A DNA stretch of 64,000 bases from DASUUI01 sp964577965 (lineage in GTDB: Bacteria; Gemmatimonadota; Gemmatimonadetes; Gemmatimonadales; Gemmatimonadaceae): positions 1 to 64,000 of the forward strand of contig CAZOAT010000002.1 of the NCBI GenBank assembly GCA_964577965.1, in the 5' to 3' direction. The first letter of the stretch is position 1; every line of letters begins with the position of its first letter. This document shows, piece by piece, positions 42,347 to 51,769 of the stretch. The position numbers and the translations under genes were made by a program. Below the pieces are notes generated by a model, which saw only the letters and a list, made by a program, of their open reading frames with translations, was not told the origin of the DNA and searched no databases.

Positions 42347-42720
42347 CCCCTGTGGTAGCTCCTCTGCCGTGCCGCCGCATCTTCCAGTCGAAGTTTCGGC
42401 TTGACCTCCTGATCCTCGTACCCTTCCGCCCGCGCACGACGCCGGAATGGCACGAGATCACGGCCCAGCTGCACCAGCGCACGCGTGGCGACCGTACCCG
42501 CCAGCGGCTCCGGGATCCCCATCACCCTGATGTACGCGTCGATGGCGCGGTCGAACGACATGTCTTCCGCCAGCGTGTCCACGAACATCAGCGCGTTGTC
42601 CACGTGCGCCCGAATGATCGTCTCCTCCGCACGTGCATGGGACAGCTTCAGCCGCCGCTCGGCATTCGGATTGAGCTTGCGTCCGAATATGGATTCTGGG
42701 AACAGACGACTCAGGAACAT
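42343..42720 (-). CDS. small charged protein of unknown function
   Basis: This is a 125-residue protein with a helical, acidic and basic character. It begins MFLSRLFPESIFG and has a middle ALMFVDTLAEDMSFDRAIDAYIRVMGI, with no cysteines or membrane segments. I do not recognise it. It lies downstream of acs on the same strand (53 bases apart). Confidence 0.55.
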   Translation of the reverse strand: MFLSRLFPESIFGRKLNPNAERRLKLSHARAEETIIRAHVDNALMFVDTLAEDMSFDRAIDAYIRVMGIPEPLAGTVATRALVQLGRDLVPFRRRARAEGYEDQEVKPKLRLEDAAARQRSYHRG

Positions 42721-42773
42721 TCGCGATCTCCGGTTCTGGCGACCCCGAGCAACGCACGCTTCGCGCCAGTCAG

Positions 42774-44738
42774 TTAACCCTCCTTATCCTCGTACTGTTC
42801 CTTCAGCGCGGCTACCACGTTCGGATCGGCGAGCGTCGTCGTGTCCCCGAGGGCCCGCCCTTCGGCGACATCCCGCAGCAGCCGGCGCATGATCTTCCCC
42901 GACCTGGTCTTGGGCAGGTCTGCGGAGAAGAGTATGTCGTCGGGGCGCGCTATGGCGCCGATCTTTTCGGCTACGAAGTCGCGCAGCTCGTCGCGCAGCG
43001 CGGGACTCGGTTGACGGCCTTCCCGCAGCGTCACGAACGCGGCGACTGCCTGCCCCTTCAGCTCATGCTCCTTGCCGACGACAGCCGCTTCCGCAACGGC
43101 CGGATGCTCTACCAGCGCGGACTCCACCTCCATCGTGCCGATCCGGTGGCCGGCCACGTTGAGTACGTCGTCCACCCGCCCGAGTATCCAGTAGTAGCCG
43201 TCGTCGTCGCGCTTCGCGCCGTCGCCGGGGAAGTAGAGATCGGGCCGGTCAGGCCACTTCGTGAAGTATGTCTCCACGTATCGATCGGGATCGCCCCAGA
43301 TCGTGCGAAGCATCGACGGCCAGGGTTTCGTCAGGGCCAGGAGGCCACCACCGACCGGGATCACTTCGCCGGTGCTGTCCAGCAACTCGGCGAAATACCC
43401 TGGGAGTGGCTTTGTGGCACTGCCCGGCTTGGTCTCGGTGATCCCCGGCAGCGGAGAGATCACGATCGCCCCCGTCTCCGTCTGCCACCACGTGTCCACG
43501 ATCGGGCAGCGATTGCCCCCGATGTGCTCCTGGTACCACATCCATGCTTCAGGGTTGATCGGCTCCCCCACCGAGCCGAGCAGACGGAGTCGCGAAAGGT
43601 CGTGCTTCGCGGGATGCTCCTTCCCCCACTTCATGAAGGCGCGGATCGCGGTCGGCGCTGTGTACAGGATGGTCACGCCGTGCCGTTCGCAGATGTCCCA
43701 GAAGCGGTCCTTCTCGGGCCAGTCAGGTGCGCCCTCGTACATCACGCACGTGGCGCCGCAGGCGAGCGGCCCATACACGATGTAAGAATGGCCGGTCACC
43801 CAGCCCACGTCCGCTGTGCACCAGAAGACGTCCTCGTCGCGCAGATCGAAGACCATCTTCGTCGTCGCCGCCACACCGGTGAGGTAGCCGGCGGTCGTGT
43901 GCACGATCCCTTTCGGCTTGCCGGTAGTTCCTGAGGTGTAGAGGATGTACAGGACGTCTTCGGCGTCCATCGCCTCGGGCTCGCAGCCTATCTTCGCCGT
44001 GCGCATCAGGCGGTGCCACCAGTGGTCGCGCCCTTCCTGCATCTCGGCGAATGCTTCGTCGCCCTCAGCGCCCGCGCGCCTGCGAACGACCACCACGTTC
44101 TCGATTGACGGGCATTCCGCGACGGCGCGATCGGCGTTGCGCTTGAGCGGGACAACCTGACCACGGCGGTAACCGCCGTCGGCGGTGATCAGAAGCTTGC
44201 ATTCCGCATCGTTGATCCGATCACGCAGCGACTCAGGAGAGAAGCCACCGAACACGACCGAGTGGATCGCGCCAATCCGTGCGCAGGCGAGCATCGAGAT
44301 CGCCGCTTCGGGGATGAGCGGAAGGTAGATCGCAACGCGGTCGCCGCGTTTCACGCCGAGCGAGCGCAGCACGTTGGCGAACTTGGTGACCTCGACGTAC
44401 AGCTCCCAGTAAGTGAGAGTTCGGCGGTCTCCCGGCTCTCCTTCCCAGACAAGGGCTGCCTTGTTGCGGCTGGCAGACCGGATGTGCCGGTCCACGCAGT
44501 TCACCGCCACATTCAGTGTTCCGCCGGTGAACCACTTCGCGTGCGGAGGCTCCCATTCGAGCGCCGTCTTCCACGGGGTGATCCACTCGAGCTCGCCAGC
44601 GCGCTCTGCCCAGAAGCTCTCGAAGTCATTCGCGGCGGTCTCGTATACGGCCGGCTCGCGAAACTGAGCCGAAGCGCGGAAATCCTCGGGCGGGGGAAAC
44701 TTCCGGTGTTCCTGGAGGAGGACGTCAATATCAGCCAT
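42774..44738 (-). CDS. acs: acetyl-CoA synthetase
   Basis: Acs activates acetate with ATP and CoA through acetyl-AMP. The 654-residue protein has the AMP-binding P-loop YTSGTTGKPKG near 266, the WWQTETG substrate loop, and the C-terminal catalytic Lys615 in KTRSGKIMRR, the site of regulatory acetylation in known enzymes. The length matches the family. The gene starts at ATG 44738; the 160 bases upstream hold no clear operator. It may serve acetate scavenging. Confidence 0.95.
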   Translation of the reverse strand: MADIDVLLQEHRKFPPPEDFRASAQFREPAVYETAANDFESFWAERAGELEWITPWKTALEWEPPHAKWFTGGTLNVAVNCVDRHIRSASRNKAALVWEGEPGDRRTLTYWELYVEVTKFANVLRSLGVKRGDRVAIYLPLIPEAAISMLACARIGAIHSVVFGGFSPESLRDRINDAECKLLITADGGYRRGQVVPLKRNADRAVAECPSIENVVVVRRRAGAEGDEAFAEMQEGRDHWWHRLMRTAKIGCEPEAMDAEDVLYILYTSGTTGKPKGIVHTTAGYLTGVAATTKMVFDLRDEDVFWCTADVGWVTGHSYIVYGPLACGATCVMYEGAPDWPEKDRFWDICERHGVTILYTAPTAIRAFMKWGKEHPAKHDLSRLRLLGSVGEPINPEAWMWYQEHIGGNRCPIVDTWWQTETGAIVISPLPGITETKPGSATKPLPGYFAELLDSTGEVIPVGGGLLALTKPWPSMLRTIWGDPDRYVETYFTKWPDRPDLYFPGDGAKRDDDGYYWILGRVDDVLNVAGHRIGTMEVESALVEHPAVAEAAVVGKEHELKGQAVAAFVTLREGRQPSPALRDELRDFVAEKIGAIARPDDILFSADLPKTRSGKIMRRLLRDVAEGRALGDTTTLADPNVVAALKEQYEDKEG

Positions 44739-44899
44739 GACCTAATCTGGCCACTCAGGAGGGGTGGGGGAATCGGGCGCACTGCACAACTCTCCGGTTG
44801 CGGCTGGATCCGAGCTGCTGCCTGCGGGGCGTGAGCCCGAATGCTCTCACAGCCTTACTTTCCTTCTGAATACCAACCGCGAATAAGAGGGAGGGACTG

Positions 44900-45475
44900 A
44901 TGAAGCTGCGGTATCTCGGTTTGGCGCTCGTTGCCGGCGCTTGTGCGACCACCAGCTCGCTGCCGATTGCGAGCGAGCAGGATACGTTCTGGCGTAATCT
45001 GGCGTCGCTGTGCGGCCAGGCGTTCGAGGGACGCATTGTGCACTCATCGCCGGGCGACACTTCCATGGCGAACCAGCGCCTCGTGATGCACGTACGCGAG
45101 TGCTCCGATGAGGAGATCCGCGTCCCCTTCCACGTGGGCGATGACCGCTCGCGGGAGTGGGTTTTCACGCGCACAAACACCGGGCTCCGCCTGAAGCACG
45201 ATCACCGGCACGAGGATGGACAGCCGGACAGCGTCACGATGTATGGCGGCGATACGCGCGCGCGGGGCGAGAGCTGGAGACAGAGCTTTCCCGCTGACGC
45301 GCATACCGCGTCGATGAACCCGCTCTATCAGACGAACGTCTGGACAGTGGAGCTGCGTCCCGGGCAGAGCTACATCTACGATCTGGAACGGATCGGCACC
45401 GACAGGCGCTTTCGCGTCGACTTCGATCTCACGCGTCCGGTTGCGGCACCTCTACCGCCGTGGCGAGTGCAGTGA
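44900..45475 (+). CDS. lipoprotein of unknown function
   Basis: This 191-residue protein has a clear lipoprotein signal: LALVAGAC with Cys15 as the lipid anchor. The mature part is polar with a PFHVGDDRSREWVFTR middle and a beta-rich end (NVWTVELRPGQSYIYDLE). GAGGGA lies just upstream of the ATG. I recall similar proteins only as uncharacterised envelope proteins. Its stop overlaps the next start by four bases, but it is unlikely to share the heme function of that operon. Confidence 0.7.
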   Translation: MKLRYLGLALVAGACATTSSLPIASEQDTFWRNLASLCGQAFEGRIVHSSPGDTSMANQRLVMHVRECSDEEIRVPFHVGDDRSREWVFTRTNTGLRLKHDHRHEDGQPDSVTMYGGDTRARGESWRQSFPADAHTASMNPLYQTNVWTVELRPGQSYIYDLERIGTDRRFRVDFDLTRPVAAPLPPWRVQ

Positions 45476-46629
45476 CACCGCCCTCTGCTGCGGTCCATGG
45501 GACCGCGGAGGCGACGCCGGCGAGCGTGACGGATCCGGTCAACGCGAGAATTCTCGCGGTCTCGGAGGACCGCCTCGCAGGTTTCGTCGAGGAGCCGTTC
45601 GCCGAGATCGCGCGGCTGGTGGAAATCGAGGAAAGCGTAGTGCTCGAGCGGTTGCGGGCGATGCATGCCGCTGGAACGATCCGTCGCATCCGCCAGACGC
45701 TGATGGCGAACAATCTCGCACCCGGTGCACTGGTCGCGTGGCGCGTTCCTCCCGATCTGCTCGATGCAGCGTTTGAGTTCATGGTCCGGGAGGATCCGTT
45801 CTCGGGACACGTTGTGATCCGCTCCACCGACGCGGAAACGCCTGGCTCGGCGTACCGCCTGTGGACCACGCTGAAGGTTCCGCAGGGGTTCTCGGTCGAA
45901 CGACATTGTGAGTTGCTGCGCGACTGGATCGGGGCGGAGGCGTTCCGTGTGATGCCGGCGAAGAAGCTGTTCACCCTGGGCGTAGGACACGTGCGCAGGC
46001 GCGACGTGGCGCCCGGCAGCCGGAGCGACGTGCCGGGCGCCGTGCTGAGCACTGACGTGCAGCAGCTCACACCGCTGGAGTGGCGGGTGCTCGAACCGCT
46101 CAAGCGGGAATTCACGGAGGACGAGATCGCGCCCGGGCCCTGGGCGCGAAGAGCAGCGGAAGCAGGGCTCACACTCGGCGAATTCGCCGACGCCGCGCGC
46201 GGCCTGCAGAGCCGCGGTGTGCTGGGGAGGTTCTCCACCTTCCTCGAGCATGTGAAGCCGACGGCCGGCGGAGTGCGCGTGACCCGGTACAATGCGCTGT
46301 TCCACTGGCGGGTTCCCGAGGGTCGCGAGATCGACGCCGGTCGCGAGGTGGGCCGCCACCACATCATCACGCACGCGTACTGGCGGGAAGGAGGGCCCGA
46401 GTTCGCCAATGTCAACGTGATGGCGGTGGCGCACGGGATGGAGAAACCGGCGGTGCTGGAGCACAAGGCAGCAATTGACGCACACCTGGCCGAAGCCTCG
46501 ATCCCCGTCCTGTACACCAACGTCTTCTGGGGCGGACGGAGCGAGATAAAGCCCTCCGAGATCCTTCCGTCGGAGTACGAGCGGTGGTGCGGCGCACAGG
46601 GCGTTGATCCGGACGCCATGCGTGGCTAA
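45472..46629 (+). CDS. siroheme decarboxylase-like protein, tandem AhbA/AhbB domains
   Basis: This 385-residue protein contains two Lrp/AsnC-like units. Each has a winged helix (about 20-75 and 195-250) and a ligand-binding sheet. The second unit contains FSTFLEHVKPTAGG, RYNALFHWRVPEG and TNVFWGG, which are typical of AhbA/AhbB siroheme decarboxylases; single subunits are about 150-170 residues, so this is a double-length version. AhbAB removes two carboxyls from siroheme in the alternative heme path, and close relatives serve heme d1. A GTG at 45472 (four-base overlap) is chosen over 45460. It precedes cobA/hemD. A plain Lrp-type regulator is the alternative. Confidence 0.75.
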   Translation: MTPPSAAVHGTAEATPASVTDPVNARILAVSEDRLAGFVEEPFAEIARLVEIEESVVLERLRAMHAAGTIRRIRQTLMANNLAPGALVAWRVPPDLLDAAFEFMVREDPFSGHVVIRSTDAETPGSAYRLWTTLKVPQGFSVERHCELLRDWIGAEAFRVMPAKKLFTLGVGHVRRRDVAPGSRSDVPGAVLSTDVQQLTPLEWRVLEPLKREFTEDEIAPGPWARRAAEAGLTLGEFADAARGLQSRGVLGRFSTFLEHVKPTAGGVRVTRYNALFHWRVPEGREIDAGREVGRHHIITHAYWREGGPEFANVNVMAVAHGMEKPAVLEHKAAIDAHLAEASIPVLYTNVFWGGRSEIKPSEILPSEYERWCGAQGVDPDAMRG

Positions 46630-48145
46630 CGGTGTCGTGTTTCTCGTCGGTGCGGGTCCTGGTGATCCGGGCCTGCTCACGGTGCGCGCCCGTGAGCTGA
46701 TCGACAGTGCCGACGTGATCGTGTACGACGCGCTCGTGCCGATGGAGATCATCAGCGACGCCGGAGAAGGCCCGTCGCCGCCGGAGCTTTACTACGTCGG
46801 GAAGCGTGGCGGCGACAAACGTTCCGCATCGCAGTCAGACATCTGCGCACTGCTTGTGGAGCTGGCCAGACAGGGGAAGCGCGTCGTCCGGCTGAAGGGC
46901 GGCGATCCATTCGTCTTTGGCCGTGGCGGAGAGGAAGCGCAGGCGCTGTTCGATGCCGATGTCCCCTTCGAGGTCGTTCCGGGTGTGACAGCTGGAATAG
47001 CTGCACCCGCGTATGCGGGGATTCCGGTGACCCACCGCGGCCGATCAACGTCGGTGACGCTCGTGACCGGGCATGAGGATCCCGGGAAAGGTGGCGGGCA
47101 GACTGACTGGGGCGCGCTCGCGCGGCTCGCCGGCAGCGGCGGTACGGTCGTAGTGTACATGGGTGCAAAGACGCTGCCGACGGTAGTGCGGTCGCTTCTT
47201 GCTGGCGGGCTGGATCCGCACGTACCGGCTGCTGCTGTATCGCGCGGAACCCACAGCCGGCAGCAGACAGTAGTCGCCACAGCCGGGACCATTGTGGACG
47301 AAATAGCCCGGTCCGGGGCGACAGCCCCGATGGTTGTCGTCTTCGGCTGGACCGTTCCTCTCCGCGACGAGCTCGCGTGGGTCGAGCAGCGGCCGTTGTT
47401 CGGCAAGACTGTCGTCGTCACGCGCGCCACGCAGCAGGCGGGTACGCTCAGCCGTCAGCTTCGCGAGACGGGCGCACGGGTGATGGAGATGCCTGCGACA
47501 AAAGTTGCGCGTCTCGACAGCGCGGGACTGCAAACCGCCATCGCCCGGCTGCAGGAATATCAGTGGGTCGTGTTCACCAGTCAGAATGCAGTCAACATTT
47601 TCTGGGAGCAGTTGCTGGCGGCGTCGCGCGACGCCCGCGCTCTCGCTGGAATCCGGGTCGCGGCAGTCGGGCCCGGGACGGCCGGCGCGCTGCTCTCGCA
47701 CGGGATTATCGTGGACGTGGTGCCGGAGAGGTTCGTCGCCGAAGGGCTGCTTGACGCGCTGCGCGAACGGAGCGGGGTGGAAGAGGCGAACGTGCTGTAC
47801 GTGACCGCCGAGGGCGCACGCGACGTGCTGCGCCCGGGACTGGAAGAGCTCGGGGCCCGTGTGGAGGTGGTGCAGGCGTATCGGTCCGTTCGTGACGGGC
47901 GCGGCGCCGAACGGCTCCGTCGCGAGCTGGAGCGCGGCGGCATCAGCTACGTAACGGTGACCTCCGCGTCAGCGGTGAAGGCTTTCGTGGAGCTCGTCGG
48001 GGAAGAGGCGGCGCGCAGGGCGCGACTGGTGTCGATCGGTCCCGTAACGAGCTCCGCCGCGCGGGAAGCAGGGCTGGACGTGGTCGCCGAAGCGGAGGAG
48101 GCCACGATGGACTCGCTCGTCCGGGCACTCACACGCGCCGGGTAG
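46622..48145 (+). CDS. cobA/hemD: uroporphyrinogen-III C-methyltransferase fused to uroporphyrinogen-III synthase
   Basis: This 507-residue bifunctional enzyme has two domains. Residues 1-250 carry SUMT motifs FLVGAGPGDPGLLT and LKGGDPFVFGRGGEEA plus GIPVTHRG; this half makes precorrin-2 from uroporphyrinogen III. Residues about 255-507 form uroporphyrinogen-III synthase, opening GKTVVVTRATQQAG and containing FTSQNAVNIFW. The start GTG 46622 overlaps the preceding stop by eight bases. Placed between the decarboxylase and hemC, it makes uroporphyrinogen III and directs it into the siroheme branch. Confidence 0.93.
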   Translation: MANGVVFLVGAGPGDPGLLTVRARELIDSADVIVYDALVPMEIISDAGEGPSPPELYYVGKRGGDKRSASQSDICALLVELARQGKRVVRLKGGDPFVFGRGGEEAQALFDADVPFEVVPGVTAGIAAPAYAGIPVTHRGRSTSVTLVTGHEDPGKGGGQTDWGALARLAGSGGTVVVYMGAKTLPTVVRSLLAGGLDPHVPAAAVSRGTHSRQQTVVATAGTIVDEIARSGATAPMVVVFGWTVPLRDELAWVEQRPLFGKTVVVTRATQQAGTLSRQLRETGARVMEMPATKVARLDSAGLQTAIARLQEYQWVVFTSQNAVNIFWEQLLAASRDARALAGIRVAAVGPGTAGALLSHGIIVDVVPERFVAEGLLDALRERSGVEEANVLYVTAEGARDVLRPGLEELGARVEVVQAYRSVRDGRGAERLRRELERGGISYVTVTSASAVKAFVELVGEEAARRARLVSIGPVTSSAAREAGLDVVAEAEEATMDSLVRALTRAG

Positions 48146-48176
48146 CAGCGTCGGCTCATCAACAGCTGCTTGCGGC

Positions 48177-49124
48177 GTGATCCGCATCGGCACACGTGCG
48201 TCCGATCTGGCCGTCCTGCAGGCCCGAATTGTCGAGCGCGGTCTGGTCGCGTCCGGAGCCGAATGCGAGCTGGTCACCATCCGCACGACCGGTGACAAGC
48301 GCAATGCAGAGCCATTCGCCGAGCTTGGAGCGAAGGGGCTGTTCACGAAGGAGCTCGAGACCGCGCTGCTCCGAAAGAAGGTCGATTGCTGCGTGCACTC
48401 GCTGAAGGACCTGCCCACCGCCCCCGCCGACGGGCTGGAGATTGCCGTCATCCTGGAGCGCGCAGATCCCCGTGATGCACTGGTCGTCGCGCACGTAACA
48501 CAGGCGTCGAGTCTGGCTGAGCTTCCCGCCGGATCGAGGGTGGGAACGTCCAGTCTTCGCCGGCGGTCGCTCCTCCGCAACGTGCGAGCTGACCTGGAAG
48601 CCGTGGAGTTGCGTGGCAACGTCCCGACGCGGTTGAAGAAGCTCGACTCGGGTACCGTGCACGCCGCGATTCTCGCCGCGGCCGGGCTGATCAGGCTGGG
48701 CGCGCAGCAACGGATCGCGGAGTGGCTCGATCCTCCAGAATGGCTACCGGCACCCGGACAGGGAGCCATTGCCGTGCAGGTGCGCTCAGGCGACAGCCGC
48801 ACGCGCGACCTGCTTCAGAGTCTGCATCATGTCCCAACGGATATCGCGGTGCGCGCTGAGCGCTCCCTCCTGGCCGGTCTGGAGGGCGGCTGCCAGGTGC
48901 CGATCGGCGCGCTCGCCATGCAGATGCGGGACGGCCTCACGTTGCATGCTTTCATCTCGGATCTGCACGGCCGGCAGCTGCTGCGCGGCTCGACGATAGT
49001 GGACGAGCGCGATCCTGAGCGCGCGGGTGCGGCGCTCGCGGCGGACCTTCGGGCGCGTGGTGCCGGGTCGCTCCTGGCCGAGTTGCGTGGCGCGGACCAG
49101 GTGCCCGCCCCGCAACCGGAGTAG
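48177..49124 (+). CDS. hemC: hydroxymethylbilane synthase
   Basis: HemC polymerises four porphobilinogen units into hydroxymethylbilane. The 315-residue protein begins IRIGTRASDLAVLQA and holds the dipyrromethane-cofactor Cys239 in GGCQVPIGA. The GTSSLRRRSLL segment binds the growing chain. The start is GTG 48177, 32 bases after cobA/hemD. It is followed ten bases later by hemB, in the order needed to feed uroporphyrinogen III synthesis. Confidence 0.95.
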   Translation: MIRIGTRASDLAVLQARIVERGLVASGAECELVTIRTTGDKRNAEPFAELGAKGLFTKELETALLRKKVDCCVHSLKDLPTAPADGLEIAVILERADPRDALVVAHVTQASSLAELPAGSRVGTSSLRRRSLLRNVRADLEAVELRGNVPTRLKKLDSGTVHAAILAAAGLIRLGAQQRIAEWLDPPEWLPAPGQGAIAVQVRSGDSRTRDLLQSLHHVPTDIAVRAERSLLAGLEGGCQVPIGALAMQMRDGLTLHAFISDLHGRQLLRGSTIVDERDPERAGAALAADLRARGAGSLLAELRGADQVPAPQPE

Positions 49125-49134
49125 TTTTTCGCCG

Positions 49135-50145
49135 ATGTCCGAGTTTCCACTCTCGAGACCACGGCGGCTCCGGCGCACCGCGCCACTGCGCGCGCTGTTC
49201 CGCGAGACCCGACTGTCTCCAGGCCAGCTCGTGCTGCCCCTTTTTGTTCGCACGGGGAACGGGGTTCGTCGCGAGGTGGCTTCGATGCCGGGGGTGGCTC
49301 AGACATCGGTGGACGAGATGATGCGCGATGCTGAAAGCGCCGCGCGCGCCGGATTGGGTGGTGTGATGCTTTTCGGCGTCCCTGATTCGAAGGACGCCAC
49401 CGGTACGGGTGCCTGGGACGAGCAGGGCGCTGTGCAGCAGGCGGCACGGGCGCTGAAGAGCGAGTTCCCCGGGCTCGTGGTAATGACCGACGTGTGCATG
49501 TGCGAGTACACCGATCACGGCCACTGCGGAGTGCTGCGTGACGGAGAGGTGGATAACGACGCCACGCTCGAGCTGCTGGCGCGAACGGCCGTATCGCAGG
49601 CAGCAGCCGGTGCGGACGTCGTCGCGCCAAGCGACATGATGGATGGCCGGGTGCTGGCCATCCGCGAGGCGCTCGACGATGCCGATCTTGGAAGCACCGT
49701 GGTGCTGAGCTATGCGGTGAAGTACGCGTCTGCTTTCTATGGTCCGTTCCGGGAGGCCGCCGAGTCAGCGCCCCGGTCCGGCGATCGAAGGGCATATCAG
49801 ATGGATTCTGCCAACTCGGACGAGGCGATCCGGGAGGTTCTGACGGACATCGGTGAGGGCGCGGACGCCGTGATGGTCAAACCGGCTGGTCCGTGCCTCG
49901 ACATTATCTCTCGCGTGCGCCGCGAGATAAGCTTCCCGCTGGCCGCTTACCAGGTGAGCGGAGAGTACGCCATGATGCAGGCCGCAGCAGCCCGCGGCTG
50001 GCTTGAGCTGGAGAAGGTGATGATAGAGTCTCTGTTGGCGATCCGCCGCGCGGGCGCCGACGTGATCGTGACGTACTTTGCCCGTGAAGCAGCAGGATTC
50101 CTCACCGAAGGCATGGACCGCGACCCCAAACCCGATCCCTCATGA
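49135..50145 (+). CDS. hemB: delta-aminolevulinic acid dehydratase (porphobilinogen synthase)
   Basis: HemB condenses two aminolevulinate molecules to porphobilinogen. The 336-residue protein has the Schiff-base lysines Lys196 (YAVKYAS) and Lys249 (MVKPAG) and the cysteine-rich zinc site CMCEYTDHGHCG. The zinc-type cysteines rather than an aspartate site indicate a zinc enzyme. The start is ATG 49135. Its stop overlaps the AbgT gene by four bases. Confidence 0.96.
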   Translation: MSEFPLSRPRRLRRTAPLRALFRETRLSPGQLVLPLFVRTGNGVRREVASMPGVAQTSVDEMMRDAESAARAGLGGVMLFGVPDSKDATGTGAWDEQGAVQQAARALKSEFPGLVVMTDVCMCEYTDHGHCGVLRDGEVDNDATLELLARTAVSQAAAGADVVAPSDMMDGRVLAIREALDDADLGSTVVLSYAVKYASAFYGPFREAAESAPRSGDRRAYQMDSANSDEAIREVLTDIGEGADAVMVKPAGPCLDIISRVRREISFPLAAYQVSGEYAMMQAAAARGWLELEKVMIESLLAIRRAGADVIVTYFAREAAGFLTEGMDRDPKPDPS

Positions 50146-51752
50146 CAGCGCCGCAGCCAGCGAGCCACACCGACGAAATGAAGCCCCACGGACGCGTCGC
50201 ACGGTTCATCGATCTGGTCGAACGGGGGGGGAACAGGCTCCCGGACCCGATCACTCTCTTCGTTCTGCTCGCCGTGATGGTCGTGGTGATCTCGTGGATT
50301 GCGGCGAGAGCAGGCGTGACGGCGGTGCACCCGGCAACGGGTGAGGCCGTCGGAGTTGTGAACCTCATGTCGTTCGAGGGACTGCGCCGCATGCTGACTG
50401 GCGCCGTCGGCAACTTCACCGCATTCCCGCCACTCGGTCTGGTCATCGTCGTCATCATCGGCATCGCCGTAACGGAACGCAGCGGGCTGATAGGCGTGGC
50501 GTTGAAGCGGCTAGTCACCGCGGTCCCTCCATCTCTGCTCACGATGACCGTCGTGTTCGCGGGGGTGATGAGCAGCATGGCGGTGGACGCGGGCTACGTG
50601 GTGCTCGTGCCGCTTGGCGCGATGATTTTCGCGGCAGTCGGCCGGCATCCGCTGGCCGGTTTCGCGGCCGGTTTCGCCGGTGTCTCGGGTGGATTCAGCG
50701 CCAACCTGCTGATCACCTCCCTGGACCCGCTGCTCGCCGGAATCTCGACGGAGGCGGCGCGCCTGATCGATCCGGTTTATGAGGTCAACTCGACGGCGAA
50801 CTACTACTTCATGATTGCGTCCGTGTTTCTGCTCACGGCGGTCGGTACGTGGGTCACGGCCAAGTTCGTGGAGCCGCGCCTTGGCAGGTGGGACAGCTCG
50901 CAGGCGGGTGAGTTGCTGCCGCCTGACACCGGCGCGATCACTGAGCAGCAGCGGAAGGGACTCTTCGCCGCGGGGATCGCCCTGGTCGCGATGCTGGCGC
51001 TGTTCGCCCTCATGGTCGTTCCGTCCGGCGCGCCCCTGCGGGACCCGGAGGCAGCAGGGGCGGAGTTCCTCGTGCAGCGCATCCGGCCGTTCTTCGACAG
51101 TATCGTGACGCTGATAATGGTCATGTTCCTCGTCATCGGGCTTGCATACGGGATCGTGGCCGGCACCATCCGTTCTGACAGGGACGTGGCGCGCATGTCG
51201 TCGGAAGGGGTGGCGATTCTGGGGTCCTACATCGTGCTGGCGTTCGCCGCAGCACAGTTCATCGCGTACTTCAACTGGTCGAACCTTGGGCTGATACTTG
51301 CAATCAATGGAGCGTCCGCGCTGCGGGCTGTGGGGTTCACCGGATTGCCGCTGCTTCTCTCGTTCGTGATCGTGGCGGGATTCATCAACCTGTTCATCGG
51401 CAGCGCCTCCGCGAAATGGGCGGTGATGGCTCCCGTGTTCGTGCCGATGTTCATGCTGACCGGGTACTCGCCCGAAGTCGTGCAGGTCAGTTATCGCGTT
51501 GGTGACTCCGTCACGAACATCATCACGCCGCTCATGCTGTACTTTCCGGTCATACTCGTGTTCGCTCAGCGGTACGATCGCCGTGCGGGACTCGGAACGA
51601 TCGTCTCGCTGATGCTGCCGTATTCAGTGGCCTTCTTCATCGGGTGGATCGTCATGATGGCCATATGGCTGCTTGCGGGCTTTCCGCTCGGTCCGGGCGC
51701 TCCGGTGGACTACATACCTGGCGGCCTCACCGGCTCGCCCGCCGGGCCCTGA
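50142..51752 (+). CDS. AbgT-family transporter
   Basis: This 536-residue inner-membrane protein has about ten hydrophobic helices and matches the AbgT family (p-aminobenzoyl-glutamate transporter). It has the conserved start NRLPDPITLFVLL, VDAGYVVLVPLG, GSASAKWAVMAPVFVPM and RVGDSVTNIITPLM. Known members import p-aminobenzoyl-glutamate or export folate-related compounds and sulfa drugs. It is coupled to hemB by ATGA, but no link to heme synthesis is evident, so it may simply share the transcript. Confidence 0.92.
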   Translation: MTAPQPASHTDEMKPHGRVARFIDLVERGGNRLPDPITLFVLLAVMVVVISWIAARAGVTAVHPATGEAVGVVNLMSFEGLRRMLTGAVGNFTAFPPLGLVIVVIIGIAVTERSGLIGVALKRLVTAVPPSLLTMTVVFAGVMSSMAVDAGYVVLVPLGAMIFAAVGRHPLAGFAAGFAGVSGGFSANLLITSLDPLLAGISTEAARLIDPVYEVNSTANYYFMIASVFLLTAVGTWVTAKFVEPRLGRWDSSQAGELLPPDTGAITEQQRKGLFAAGIALVAMLALFALMVVPSGAPLRDPEAAGAEFLVQRIRPFFDSIVTLIMVMFLVIGLAYGIVAGTIRSDRDVARMSSEGVAILGSYIVLAFAAAQFIAYFNWSNLGLILAINGASALRAVGFTGLPLLLSFVIVAGFINLFIGSASAKWAVMAPVFVPMFMLTGYSPEVVQVSYRVGDSVTNIITPLMLYFPVILVFAQRYDRRAGLGTIVSLMLPYSVAFFIGWIVMMAIWLLAGFPLGPGAPVDYIPGGLTGSPAGP

Positions 51753-51769
51753 CGGTGTCGCAAGCCGCG

